Shown in pieces: positions 23,948-31,923 of a DNA stretch of 32,029 nt. The position numbers were made by a program, and so were the translations under genes. Every line of letters starts with the position of its first letter. Position 1 is the stretch's first letter. Source of the DNA: JBOFSQ01 sp051651625. GTDB taxonomy: Bacteria; Planctomycetota; Planctomycetia; Pirellulales; Thermoguttaceae. The stretch lies in the NCBI GenBank assembly GCA_051651625.1, contig JBOFSQ010000089.1:1-32029 (forward strand). The letters are read 5' to 3'. The notes beneath the pieces were generated by a model, which ran no database searches, was not told the origin of the DNA, and worked only from the letters and a program-made list of their open reading frames with translations.

Positions 23948-24336
23948 TGCAATACCTTCTCGACACTCACGCTTTGCTGTGGTATGCCAGCGGTGATGAA
24001 CGCCTTCCAGTTTCGATTCGTCCCATCGTTCAAAACATCCGTAACGACGTTGCCATCAGCGTAGTCACCTTTTGGGAAGTTGCCATCAAAGTGCAGCTTG
24101 GCAAATTGAGTATCGGTAGGACACTTGAAGAATTGGTTCATTTTACAGGGCAAAATGGATTTCGGCTGATGGGGATGACACCAAAACATGTAATGGAATA
24201 TGCCTTGCTCCCACTTCACCACAAAGACCCATTTGACCGCATGTTGATCGCACAGGCCATATCAGAGAACATGTCGCTTATCGGTTGCGATACTTCGTTT
24301 GACGCCTACAATATCAAGCGAATTTGGTCGTCGTGA
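23947..24336 (+). CDS. PIN-domain toxin (VapC-like)
   Basis: This 129-residue PIN-domain protein has the acidic catalytic set: D6 (LLDTHALLWY), E44 (TFWEVAIK), D97 (HKDPFDRMLIAQA) and D115 (CDTSF). PIN toxins are Mg-dependent ribonucleases that cut tRNA or rRNA to arrest growth when free of antitoxin. The LLDTHALLW start and DPFDRMLIAQA motif mark the subgroup that pairs with DUF2281 antitoxins. An in-frame GTG one codon upstream is less likely. It sits inside the pilus ATPase run, which suggests insertion of a mobile stabilising module. The stop is in a GTGAACGG motif like family D. Confidence 0.92.
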   Translation: MQYLLDTHALLWYASGDERLPVSIRPIVQNIRNDVAISVVTFWEVAIKVQLGKLSIGRTLEELVHFTGQNGFRLMGMTPKHVMEYALLPLHHKDPFDRMLIAQAISENMSLIGCDTSFDAYNIKRIWSS

Positions 24337-24379
24337 ACGGCACACAACAATTCAACCTCAATCAACAAGGAACAAATAA

Positions 24380-25003
24380 ATGACACTTTTCACGATCTTG
24401 GGTTATGCGTTTTTGTATGGTGTTCCGGTGGCGATATTTCTTGCGATAGTTGGTATTCGCAAGGGTGAGGGACTGTGGGGGAACTTGGTTTCGACGGTGA
24501 ACGTGGCGTTTGCGTCGCTGGTGGCGGTGAACTATTGGGAGCCGCTGGCGAAGTTTATGTCGAGCCAGTGGGCGGGCGCGCTGTACGTCTCCGATTACAT
24601 TGCGGTTTGGGGGATTTTCACGGTCACGCTTCTGATTCTCGAAGAGGTTTCGATGCGGATTTCGCGGGTGAAGGTGAAGTTCCCCGAACAGGTTGAGTTG
24701 TTTGGCGGACCGGCGGCGGGAGTGGTTTTGTTTACGGTCTTCGTGCTTGGTTTCTACCAGTTCACGCTAATGCTTGCACCAATACCAGCGGGCGACAACG
24801 ACAGCCCAATCGTCGTTGCAGACATGCTCGGAAAGAGTTACAGTTTTCTCTCGACGGGAAATCTCGCACCGTTCATCGAGAGCAAACCGTTTGACTTTCA
24901 AAAGGTTGTCGATGACCAAGCGAAGCGTCGCATCGCGCTGAAGGTACAGGGCGAGGAGAAGACGACGCTGCTATACGACGGGACTGTTCCGGGCGGACAG
25001 TAG
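24380..25003 (+). CDS. CvpA-like inner-membrane protein
   Basis: This 207-residue protein has about four hydrophobic segments in the first 135 residues (near 5-25, 38-55, 72-88 and 108-130). A conserved-looking VELFGGPAAGVVLFTVFVLGFYQ segment lies in the last one, then a soluble C-terminal tail. The topology and GGPAAGVV region resemble CvpA-family proteins, but I cannot confirm the family. It has AAGGA about 8 nt before the ATG. It closes the pilus ATPase run, so a role with that membrane machinery is plausible. Its TAG stop is followed within four bases by family A copy 6. Confidence 0.65.
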   Translation: MTLFTILGYAFLYGVPVAIFLAIVGIRKGEGLWGNLVSTVNVAFASLVAVNYWEPLAKFMSSQWAGALYVSDYIAVWGIFTVTLLILEEVSMRISRVKVKFPEQVELFGGPAAGVVLFTVFVLGFYQFTLMLAPIPAGDNDSPIVVADMLGKSYSFLSTGNLAPFIESKPFDFQKVVDDQAKRRIALKVQGEEKTTLLYDGTVPGGQ

Positions 25004-25007
25004 GTCT

Positions 25008-25108
25008 GGTTCGGCATAGCCGAACCCTCCAGTTATCAACGCCGCAGGCGTTTGGAGGGTTCGGCTATGCCGAACCGATGTGCGATTGCAAGTTTCCGAA
25101 CAGGTCTA
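25008..25108 (-). mobile_element. Family A element, copy 6 (right-type arm missing)
   Basis: Both inner palindromes, a loop with CGCCGCAGGCG, the left-type arm (GTGCGATTGCAAGTTTCCG) and terminal GAACAGGTCTA are present. The right-type arm is absent, as in copy 3. It fills the gap between the CvpA-like gene and the aldo/keto reductase. Confidence 0.85.
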
Positions 25109-25139
25109 ATGTTCACCCAAACACGAAAGGTGTTCTCTT

Positions 25140-26120
25140 ATGACAATATTGAAAAAAGATCAGGCAACAGCGTCGCTTCCGCGTCGTGAATTTTTGAAAG
25201 GCGTTGCTGCGGGCGTTGTCGCCGTCGGTGGTACGCCGCTGCTTCGCGCGAACGATGTCGCCGCGACGAAAAAACCGAAGAAGATATTTTCGACCGACCC
25301 GTGTGCGATGGTCTCTCTCACGCCGGACGTGAAGTGTACGCGACTCGGTTTCGGCTGCGGAATGAAGGGGTGGGAACGCAACAGCAATCTCAAACGAATG
25401 AACGAAGAGAAGGCGATACGTCTCCTCAACATGGCGTATGACAACGGCATTCGCACGTTCGACATGGCCGATCTCTACGGCGTACACGGTATCGTCGCCA
25501 AGGCTCTCGATGGCAAGCCGCGCGATTCGTACACGCTCATCTCGAAACTTTGGTATCACGAAAACGGCCTCCCCGAAAAGGAACGCCCCACCGCCGATGT
25601 CGTCATAAAACGGTTTCTCGAAGAGTGCAAGACCGACTACATCGACATCGTGCAGATACATTGCATGAACAACGGCGACTGGACGACGCAATTCACCGAC
25701 CAGATGGCGGCGATGGAACGGCTCAAAAAAGAGGGGCTGATTCGCGCCCACGGCGTAAGTTGTCACGCGAACGCCGCACTCGCAGCCGCCGCGAAAATCC
25801 CGTCGTGGACAGACGTTGTTCACGTTCGGATCAATCACGAAGGCGTCAACATGGACGGTAGCGTCGCCGACGTTGAGCGTGTGACGAAACAGTGTCACGA
25901 CGCGGGGATCGGAACGATTGCGATGAAAGTGATCGGTGAAGGGAAGTTCGCAGACAGTCTCGAAAAACGGAAGAAGTCGGTCGCCTACCTGACCGGACTC
26001 GACTGCATCGACGCGATGGTTGTTGCGTTCGACGAAGAGCAGCACATCACGGAACTTCTCGAAAACGTCCGTGAGGCTCTCGAAGCACACGCGAAACAGA
26101 ATCAGCAGAAGGCGGCGTGA
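25140..26120 (+). CDS. Tat-exported aldo/keto reductase
   Basis: This 326-residue protein carries a twin-arginine signal (LPRREFLKG, residues about 14-22) followed by a hydrophobic stretch, so it should be exported folded. The AKR barrel has the catalytic tetrad: Asp and Tyr in FDMADLYG, Lys in LISKLWYH and His in VQIHCMN. Such enzymes reduce carbonyls with NADPH, though exported planctomycete members have no established substrate and their cofactor supply is unclear. AAAGGTG precedes the ATG. It lies between two family A copies and appears to be a single-gene unit. Confidence 0.9.
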   Translation: MTILKKDQATASLPRREFLKGVAAGVVAVGGTPLLRANDVAATKKPKKIFSTDPCAMVSLTPDVKCTRLGFGCGMKGWERNSNLKRMNEEKAIRLLNMAYDNGIRTFDMADLYGVHGIVAKALDGKPRDSYTLISKLWYHENGLPEKERPTADVVIKRFLEECKTDYIDIVQIHCMNNGDWTTQFTDQMAAMERLKKEGLIRAHGVSCHANAALAAAAKIPSWTDVVHVRINHEGVNMDGSVADVERVTKQCHDAGIGTIAMKVIGEGKFADSLEKRKKSVAYLTGLDCIDAMVVAFDEEQHITELLENVREALEAHAKQNQQKAA

Positions 26121-26127
26121 AAGACAT

Positions 26128-26273
26128 TAGACCTGTTCGGAAACTTGCACCCGCACAGCGGTTCGGCATAGCCGAACCCTCCAAACGCCTACGGCGTTGC
26201 TAACTGGAGGGTTCGGCTATGCCGAACCTAGAACTACCAAATCGCCCCAATTCGATGTGTCCGAACAAATCCA
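26128..26273 (+). mobile_element. Family A element, copy 7 (complete), containing the larE start
   Basis: A 146-bp complete copy with left end TAGACCTGTTCGGAAAC and a diverged right end GTGTCCGAACAAATCCA. Both inner palindromes and arms match copy 4. Its right half reads TGGAGGGTTCGGCTATGCCG, with GGAGG about 8 nt before ATG, and this ATG is in frame with larE. Confidence 0.88.
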
Positions 26274-27154
26274 TTGACAACAACGCACAGCGTCTCCTCG
26301 ACTGGTTCGCACCGCACCGGCGTTGTGTTGTGGCGTTTTCTGGTGGTGTTGATAGTGCCGTGGTGGCGGCGGCGGCAGTGCGCGTTTTAGATCGACGTGC
26401 GGTGGCAGTCACTGCGGTCTCGGCGACAACTCCGCACCACGACCGCAACACAGCAGCGGTCGTCGCCGCCGAGATCGGGATTCGGCACAGAATTGTTGAG
26501 ACGCGAGAAATGGAGTCGGCAGATTTTGTTGCGGGTACTGAGGAGCGGTGTTATCACTGCAAGTCGATCCGGTTCGCAGAGATCGTGAACTACGCCGCCA
26601 GCGACGAAACGGGTGCAATCGTTGTCGATGGTTCCAATGCCGACGACAAGAGCGACTTCCGCCCCGGACGGCGTGCGGTTTGCGAACTCGGTTTGCGTTC
26701 GCCGCTTGAAGAACTTGGCCTCTCGAAAGACGCCGTTCGCAGCATCGCACGCGAGTGGACGCTTTCGTGCGCCGACAAACCTGCCGAACCGTGTCTCGCA
26801 ACGCGACTCGCCTACGGCATCGAGATTACACGCGAACGGCTTGCGATTGTCGGTGCGGCAGAGGCGTTTTTGTTTGAGTTCTTTGTGACGCACGGTGTTG
26901 CGAACGCCCGTCCGCTCCGCGTGCGATTGCATCAAGACAACCTCGCCCGACTCGAACTCCAACCCGCCGCGATGGAGATCGTGTTCGCCCATCGTGACGA
27001 AATCGCCGCCGAACTTCGCAAACTCGGTCTGACGTGGGTCGCCCTCGACCTCGAAGGCTTCCGCAGCGGCAGCCTCAACACGCCACGCATTAAGAACACG
27101 AAGCGTAAGCGAGTGCCCAATCAGAGCACGAAGCGTAAGCGAGTGGCCGAATAA
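26219..27154 (+). CDS. larE: LarE-type ATP-dependent sacrificial sulfur transferase, with repeat-encoded ends
   Basis: This 311-residue protein has the PP-loop SGGVDS (41-46), a CYHC pair (111-114), and ADKPAEPCLATR, where Cys192 matches the sacrificial cysteine of LarE. LarE donates sulfur to a pyridinium adenylate to build the nickel-pincer cofactor used by lactate racemase and relatives. No larA, larB or larC is in view. Both ends come from repeats. Residues 1-19 (MPNLELPNRPNSMCPNKSI) are encoded by family A copy 7, with possible starts at 26219 and 26252, and no other usable start occurs before the PP-loop. The last 20 or so residues are Lys/Arg-rich and encoded by tandem family C units. 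It is followed by argS after 106 bp. Confidence 0.9.
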   Translation: MPNLELPNRPNSMCPNKSIDNNAQRLLDWFAPHRRCVVAFSGGVDSAVVAAAAVRVLDRRAVAVTAVSATTPHHDRNTAAVVAAEIGIRHRIVETREMESADFVAGTEERCYHCKSIRFAEIVNYAASDETGAIVVDGSNADDKSDFRPGRRAVCELGLRSPLEELGLSKDAVRSIAREWTLSCADKPAEPCLATRLAYGIEITRERLAIVGAAEAFLFEFFVTHGVANARPLRVRLHQDNLARLELQPAAMEIVFAHRDEIAAELRKLGLTWVALDLEGFRSGSLNTPRIKNTKRKRVPNQSTKRKRVAE

Positions 27155-27180
27155 GAACGCGAAGCGTAAGCGAGTGCCCT
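27092..27180 (+). repeat. Three tandem family C units, 30-bp period
   Basis: Units begin at 27092, 27122 and 27152, each with GCACGAAGCGTAAGCGAGTG or a close variant. The first two are translated as the basic C-terminal tail of LarE, and its TAA stop opens the third. This is the only place in the window where family C is in tandem. Confidence 0.8.
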
Positions 27181-27215
27181 GAATCACAACACATAAGCGA
27201 CAACGCGACCAAATT

Positions 27216-27230
27216 CCGTGAACGCTTACC
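27216..27230 (-). repeat. Family D motif upstream of argS
   Basis: CCGTGAACGCTTACC is an exact inverse of the motif at 4166-4180. It lies 30 bp before the argS ATG. Confidence 0.55.
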
Positions 27231-27260
27231 GTAGAACAATCCACACCCCCAAAACAAAAA

Positions 27261-28994
27261 ATGCTTTCACTTCTCCAATCACGTTTCGCATTCGCGCTCG
27301 ATGGAATGACCGATGACGTTTCGGCGGCACTACAGTTAATACGTCCCGCGCAGGACGCGAAGTTCGGCGATTATCAGGCGAATATGGCGATGTCGCTCGG
27401 CAAGTCTCTCAAAAAAAATCCGCGTGAAGTTGCCGCAGAAATTGTCGCGCGGTTAAAGATCGACGACATCTGCGAACCGCCAGAAATCGCCGGTCCCGGT
27501 TTCATCAACTTGCGTTTCAAAAACGAAGCACTCGCTCAGCGGCTTGAAAATATCGTCTGCGATACGGAGCGTCTCGGCGTTACGCAAACTTCGGAGCCGA
27601 AGACAATCGTCATCGACTACTCCGCGCCGAACATCGCCAAAGCGATGCACGTCGGCCACATCCGTTCGACCGTCATCGGCAATGCACTCGCGCGGATGCT
27701 GCGGTTTCGCGGCCACAACGTCATCACCGACAACCACATCGGCGACTGGGGAACGCAGTTCGGAATGATGATCTACGGTTATCGCAACTGGCTGGGCGCA
27801 ACAGCTTACGCCGAAAATCCGAGTGCGGAACTGACGCGGCTCTATCGACTCGTCCGCGAAAAGATCGACGTTGAAAAAGATTCCGTCGTCGCCGCCGCTG
27901 TTCTCGAAGAGACCGCAAAACTGCACCACAACGACGCCGACAACGTCGCGCTTTGGAAGTCGATTGTTGAATCGTGCCGCCGCGACATCGACCGAATCTA
28001 CCAGCGACTCGCGATCACTTTCGATTACACACTCGGCGAAAGTTTTTACAACGCCGCACTCCCAGAACTCGTGACGCGGCTACTCGCAACTGGCGTCGCC
28101 CGCGAGAGCGACGGAGCGGTTGCGATCTTTTTTGGTGATGGTGACGAAGAAACTCCGATGCTCGTTCGGAAAAAAGACGGCGCGTTTCTCTACGGCACGA
28201 CCGACCTTGCGACAATCGAGTATCGACTCCGCGAGTGGCGGCCCGATGCGATTTTGTATGTCGTCGATTTTCGCCAGTCGCTCCACTTCCAGCATCTCTT
28301 CGCCGCCGCGCAGAAAATCGGCGTGAACGACTGCGAACTCGTTCACCTTAAATTCGGTACTGTTCTCGGCGACGACGGAAAACCGTTCAAGACGCGGAGC
28401 GGCGACGCCGTTGGTTTGGAATCGCTTCTCGACGAAGCCGAAGAACGTGCGCTCAGCGTTGTCGCCGAAAGTGAGAACGTCAAGTCGATGTCGGACGACG
28501 GAAAGCGCGAGATCGCGCGACGTGTCGGGCTTGGCGCGCTCGTCTACGCTGATCTTGCGCAGAATCGTGAGAGCGATTACGTTTTCAGTTACGACAAGAT
28601 GCTCTCGATGAACGGCAACACCGCGACTTATATGCAGTACGCCTACGCACGGATTCGCAGCATTTTCTCACGCGGAGAAGTCGATGCTGACGCACTTCGC
28701 AGCAGCGGCGCACGGATCGTGTTTACGCAAACCGAAGAGCGTTCACTTGCTCTCGCTTTGCTTCAATTTGGCGACGCCATCGACGCCGCACTCAACGACT
28801 ATCGTCCGCACATTCTCACGGCGTATTTGTTTGAGCTTGCGAATCGTTATTCGTCATTTTTCGAGAAGTGTCCGGTTCTCAAGGCGGAGTCGGACGCGGT
28901 GCGTACATCGCGTCTCATCCTCTGCGACCTCACCGCCCGCACGCTCCAAAAAGGTCTCGACTTACTCGGCATCAAAACCGTCGAACGGATGTAG
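27261..28994 (+). CDS. argS: Arginyl-tRNA synthetase
   Basis: This 577-residue class I synthetase charges tRNA-Arg. It has the N-terminal Arg-RS domain (FGDYQANMAMSLGK), the HIGH motif as HVGHIRST, ITDNHIGDWGTQFGM, the KMSKS-region equivalent near FKTRSGDAVGLESL, and the DALR anticodon domain with YARIRSIFSRG and ANRYSSFFEKCPV. The end, LGIKTVERM, is the standard C-terminus, so the gene is complete. The ATG at 27261 begins the protein with no obvious Shine-Dalgarno; upstream is A/C-rich. It converges with the E1 dehydrogenase gene. Confidence 0.97.
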   Translation: MLSLLQSRFAFALDGMTDDVSAALQLIRPAQDAKFGDYQANMAMSLGKSLKKNPREVAAEIVARLKIDDICEPPEIAGPGFINLRFKNEALAQRLENIVCDTERLGVTQTSEPKTIVIDYSAPNIAKAMHVGHIRSTVIGNALARMLRFRGHNVITDNHIGDWGTQFGMMIYGYRNWLGATAYAENPSAELTRLYRLVREKIDVEKDSVVAAAVLEETAKLHHNDADNVALWKSIVESCRRDIDRIYQRLAITFDYTLGESFYNAALPELVTRLLATGVARESDGAVAIFFGDGDEETPMLVRKKDGAFLYGTTDLATIEYRLREWRPDAILYVVDFRQSLHFQHLFAAAQKIGVNDCELVHLKFGTVLGDDGKPFKTRSGDAVGLESLLDEAEERALSVVAESENVKSMSDDGKREIARRVGLGALVYADLAQNRESDYVFSYDKMLSMNGNTATYMQYAYARIRSIFSRGEVDADALRSSGARIVFTQTEERSLALALLQFGDAIDAALNDYRPHILTAYLFELANRYSSFFEKCPVLKAESDAVRTSRLILCDLTARTLQKGLDLLGIKTVERM

Positions 28995-29016
28995 ACCGGT
29001 TACGGGGCGAATGCAA
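28992..29016 (+). repeat. TAGACC-type stub at the argS stop codon
   Basis: TAGACCGGTTACGGGGCGAA begins exactly at the TAG stop, like the stub at 20880 after the PilT-like gene. Confidence 0.4.
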
Positions 29017-29046
29017 GCAACGAGACCGTGCATGGTTTATTCCATC

Positions 29047-29078
29047 ATTCCCGCCCCCGCCTTTGCCGGGGCGGGAAT
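29047..29078. terminator. Hairpin between convergent argS and E1 genes
   Basis: ATTCCCGCCCC (29047-29057) pairs with GGGGCGGGAAT (29068-29078) around a 10-nt loop. Its position between two convergent genes fits a bidirectional terminator, but no T-run is clear. The stem words match the ATTCCCGC...GCGGGAAT ends of family E, so it may be a repeat first. Confidence 0.4.
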
Positions 29079-29122
29079 TCATTCGGACGACACTTCGTTG
29101 ATGCTATGTCTTTGCTGGTTCT

Positions 29123-29149
29123 GGCACTCGCTTACGCTTCGTGCTCTGA
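29123..29149 (-). repeat. Family C unit
   Basis: Read on the minus strand it is AGAGCACGAAGCGTAAGCGA, then GTGCC, the same as the other units. It lies 21 bp beyond the 3' end of the E1 gene. Confidence 0.75.
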
Positions 29150-29169
29150 TTGTCTCGCGTCTCACGTCT

Positions 29170-31641
29170 TCACACGCCGCCTTGTTCGCGGCGGATCAGT
29201 TCGAGTGGCGTGAAGTTCATCGTTGGCGAGTAGCCAGCGAGCGGAACGACCTGCTCGTGAATCGCGTCGAGAATCCAGTGCGGCTGCGGATAGTAGTACG
29301 CTTCAAGATCAGGACACGGCGAGATGCTGTTCGGCGCACCGACCACCGCTGGCGGGGCATCGAGGTCGTCGAAACAAAGCGTCGTAATCACGCGCGCCAT
29401 CTGACTCAAATACGACGCTCGTTCGCACGCATCCGAGACCAAAACAATTCGCCCCGTCTTGCGAACCGATTCAACAACCGGTTTGTAATTGAACGGCACC
29501 AAACTCCGCGCGTCAATAATCTCCGCTTCCATCCCGAACTCTTGCGAGAGCCGCGACGCCGCGTCAATCGCCGGATAAAGCGACGCGCCAATCGTCAGAA
29601 TCGTAATGTCGCCGCCAACTCGTTTCACGTCCGGTTCGCCGAGCGGAACTTCGTAGTAACCTTCGGGGACACCTTCTTTGCGGAACATCTCTCCAATGTC
29701 GTAAAGTTTTTGGCTCTCAAAAAAGACGACCGGATCACTCCCCGCAAGTGCGGCGTTCATCATCCCTTTGGCGTCGTATGGCGTCACGGGGAAACAAACT
29801 TTGAGTCCCGGAATGTGCGTGACGAGCGTTGTCCAATCTTGCGCGTGCTGCGCGCCGTACTTTGACCCCACCGAGACCCGCAACACAACCGGCATCTTGA
29901 GAATCCCCGCACTCATACTCTGCCACTTCGAGAGCTGATTGAAAACTTCGTCACCGGCGCGACCGAGAAAGTCGCAGTACATAAGTTCGGGAATCGCACG
30001 CCCGCCGCAGAGGCCGTACCCAACAGCAGCAGCGACAATCGTTCCTTCAGAAATCGGTGCGTTGAAAAATCGGTGATACGGAATCGACTCCGTAACGCCA
30101 CCATAAACGCCAAACGCCCCGCCCCAATCGCGGTTGTCTTCGCCGTAGGCTATGAGCGTCGGGTCGGTGTAGAACTTATCGATAATCGCTTCAAAAATCG
30201 CGTCGCGCATCGAAAAGACCTTGAGTTTCGAGACCGGTTTACCGTCAGCATCGAAACCGCAGCGAATCTTTTCCTTCAACTTTTGGATACGCGGATTCTT
30301 CTCTTTCGGAATGAGAACGTCCGGCGCACGGTCGGCACACTTTTCGATTCTTTCGTTCGAGAAGATGTATTTGCGAATCGCGTTGGGGTCTTTTTTGAGG
30401 TCGATCCACGGCGAAACTTGCGGATCAATCGCAACACGGAGCCACTGCGTTATGCGGGCTTTGATGCCGTCGTTGATCTCGGTGTACGTCGCGTCTTTGC
30501 CGATCTTTTCCTTGACCAGTTCCTTCTTGAACGACTCAATCGAATCGACGTTCCGCCACGCTTCGATCTCTTCTTGCGTGCGGTACGTCGAAGCGTCCGT
30601 CGCGGAGTGGCCGACGTAACGATATGTAATCGTGTCGAGAAGAACGGGGCCGCGTTTTTCTTCGATGATTTTGCGTTTGCGTTTGAAGGCGTCGATGACG
30701 GCGAGTGGATTGTAGCCGTCAACTCGTTCGCTGTGGAGCATGTCGGCATTGATGCCAGCACCGACGCGGGCGAGAATGCCGTAGGCCATCGTCTCGCCAG
30801 CGGTTTGGCCGCCCATTCCGTAGTGGTTGTTGAAGAAGTTGAAAATCAGCGGGAGTCCGCCGCGATGTTCTTTGTCCCACAATGTTGTGAACTGATCTTG
30901 CGAGGCGAAACTCATCGCTTCCCAAACGGGGCCGCAACCGAGTGAACCGTCGCCGACGTTGCAAACGATGAGTCCGGGCTGGCAGTTAATCTTTTTGTAG
31001 AGCGCGGCACCGACCGTGATCCCCGCCGAACCGCCGACGATGGCGTTGTTGGGGTAAATCCCGAACGGCGTGAAGAAGACGTGCATCGAATTGCCGAATC
31101 CTTGCGTGAATCCGTTCTCACGCCCGAACAGTTCCGCCATAAAACCGTAGAGAAGAAAATCGACCGCCAAATCTTTGACGTTCTTCGCTTCGCTGTGTTT
31201 TTCGACGACACGCAAGAGCGCACCGCCAAAGAAGTCTTCCATGATTTTCTGTAGCGACGCATCGTCGAGTTGTTTGATCGCAGCAAAACCTTTCGCCAAA
31301 ACTTCGCCGTGACTGCGATGCGAACCGAAGATGTAGTCGTCCATCGTGAGCGAGTACGCCATTCCGACCGCCGCTGCTTCTTGGCCGACGTAGAGGTGCG
31401 CTGGCCCCGTGTAGAGGTAGTCAACGCCGTTGTAACTCTTCGTCGTGCGGACGCTGTAGAGCATCGTCTCGAACTCACGGATATACTGCATGTCGCTGTA
31501 AATCCCGACGAGATCGGCGTCGCTATAAACGCTGCGCTCTTGCTTGAGCGTTTTGTTGTATTGGTTGAGCGGAATCTTTCCAAACGTCAACTCGCCCGCC
31601 TTGCGGACTTCTTTCGGATCGACAAACTGATTTTTAGGCAT
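29170..31641 (-). CDS. Fused E1 alpha/beta subunit of a 2-oxoacid-type dehydrogenase
   Basis: This 823-residue protein fuses the two thiamine-diphosphate E1 subunits. Residues about 35-450 are alpha-like, with GSHRSHGEVLAKG, the ThDP motif from GDG (230-232) to NN (271-272), and YRYVGHSATDAS. Residues about 495-820 are beta-like, with MRDAIFEAIIDKFYTDP, YGEDNRDWGG, FNAPISEGTIVAAAVGYG and SVGSKYGAQHAQDW. Such fused E1 proteins serve branched-chain 2-oxoacid, pyruvate or acetoin dehydrogenase complexes; the substrate cannot be set from sequence alone. E2 and E3 genes are not in the window. It lies 51 bp downstream of the FmdB-like gene on the same strand and converges with argS. No strong Shine-Dalgarno precedes the ATG. 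Confidence 0.92.
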   Translation of the reverse strand: MPKNQFVDPKEVRKAGELTFGKIPLNQYNKTLKQERSVYSDADLVGIYSDMQYIREFETMLYSVRTTKSYNGVDYLYTGPAHLYVGQEAAAVGMAYSLTMDDYIFGSHRSHGEVLAKGFAAIKQLDDASLQKIMEDFFGGALLRVVEKHSEAKNVKDLAVDFLLYGFMAELFGRENGFTQGFGNSMHVFFTPFGIYPNNAIVGGSAGITVGAALYKKINCQPGLIVCNVGDGSLGCGPVWEAMSFASQDQFTTLWDKEHRGGLPLIFNFFNNHYGMGGQTAGETMAYGILARVGAGINADMLHSERVDGYNPLAVIDAFKRKRKIIEEKRGPVLLDTITYRYVGHSATDASTYRTQEEIEAWRNVDSIESFKKELVKEKIGKDATYTEINDGIKARITQWLRVAIDPQVSPWIDLKKDPNAIRKYIFSNERIEKCADRAPDVLIPKEKNPRIQKLKEKIRCGFDADGKPVSKLKVFSMRDAIFEAIIDKFYTDPTLIAYGEDNRDWGGAFGVYGGVTESIPYHRFFNAPISEGTIVAAAVGYGLCGGRAIPELMYCDFLGRAGDEVFNQLSKWQSMSAGILKMPVVLRVSVGSKYGAQHAQDWTTLVTHIPGLKVCFPVTPYDAKGMMNAALAGSDPVVFFESQKLYDIGEMFRKEGVPEGYYEVPLGEPDVKRVGGDITILTIGASLYPAIDAASRLSQEFGMEAEIIDARSLVPFNYKPVVESVRKTGRIVLVSDACERASYLSQMARVITTLCFDDLDAPPAVVGAPNSISPCPDLEAYYYPQPHWILDAIHEQVVPLAGYSPTMNFTPLELIRREQGGV

Positions 31642-31692
31642 TGGGAAACTTTCAAGGTTGGAGGAGAATTGTTGAACGAACGTTGTGGCGTG

Positions 31693-31920
31693 TCATCCGC
31701 GCATCGGGCAACCGCGTGAGCCGCAGCACGGTGCCGACTCGCAACCGGGAGCGACGTTTCGGCACGCTGCGACAGCGCGACTCGTGTGACCGCGAGTCGT
31801 GCTCATCAGTCGCTCAACGTGTGGCGACTGGCAGTGTTCGCAGTGTGGCGTTTCAGACCCGCGAATCAGCACCTCGGACTCGCGCCCGCAAGTGCGGCAA
31901 ATGTATTCGTAGAGTGGCAT
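31693..31920 (-). CDS. FmdB-family zinc-ribbon protein
   Basis: This 75-residue protein starts MPLYEYICRTCG and has the two-pair zinc ribbon CRTC...CEHC typical of the FmdB regulatory family, then a Cys-rich tail (PCCGSRGCPMRG). The family is widespread but its function is poorly known; the name comes from a formamidase operon. The ATG lies only 3 bp from the end of family A copy 8, so its leader would be the element itself, and I see no Shine-Dalgarno there. It is the first of a likely two-gene unit with the E1 gene. Confidence 0.88.
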   Translation of the reverse strand: MPLYEYICRTCGRESEVLIRGSETPHCEHCQSPHVERLMSTTRGHTSRAVAACRNVAPGCESAPCCGSRGCPMRG

Positions 31921-31923
31921 TAT

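Noticed and set aside
25113..26090. 325-codon minus-strand frame opposite the aldo/keto reductase
   Set aside because: The plus-strand protein has the full catalytic tetrad and Tat signal; the minus frame shows nothing recognisable.
30073..30945. 290-codon plus-strand frame within the E1 gene
   Set aside because: It is a shadow of the conserved E1 sequence with no domain.
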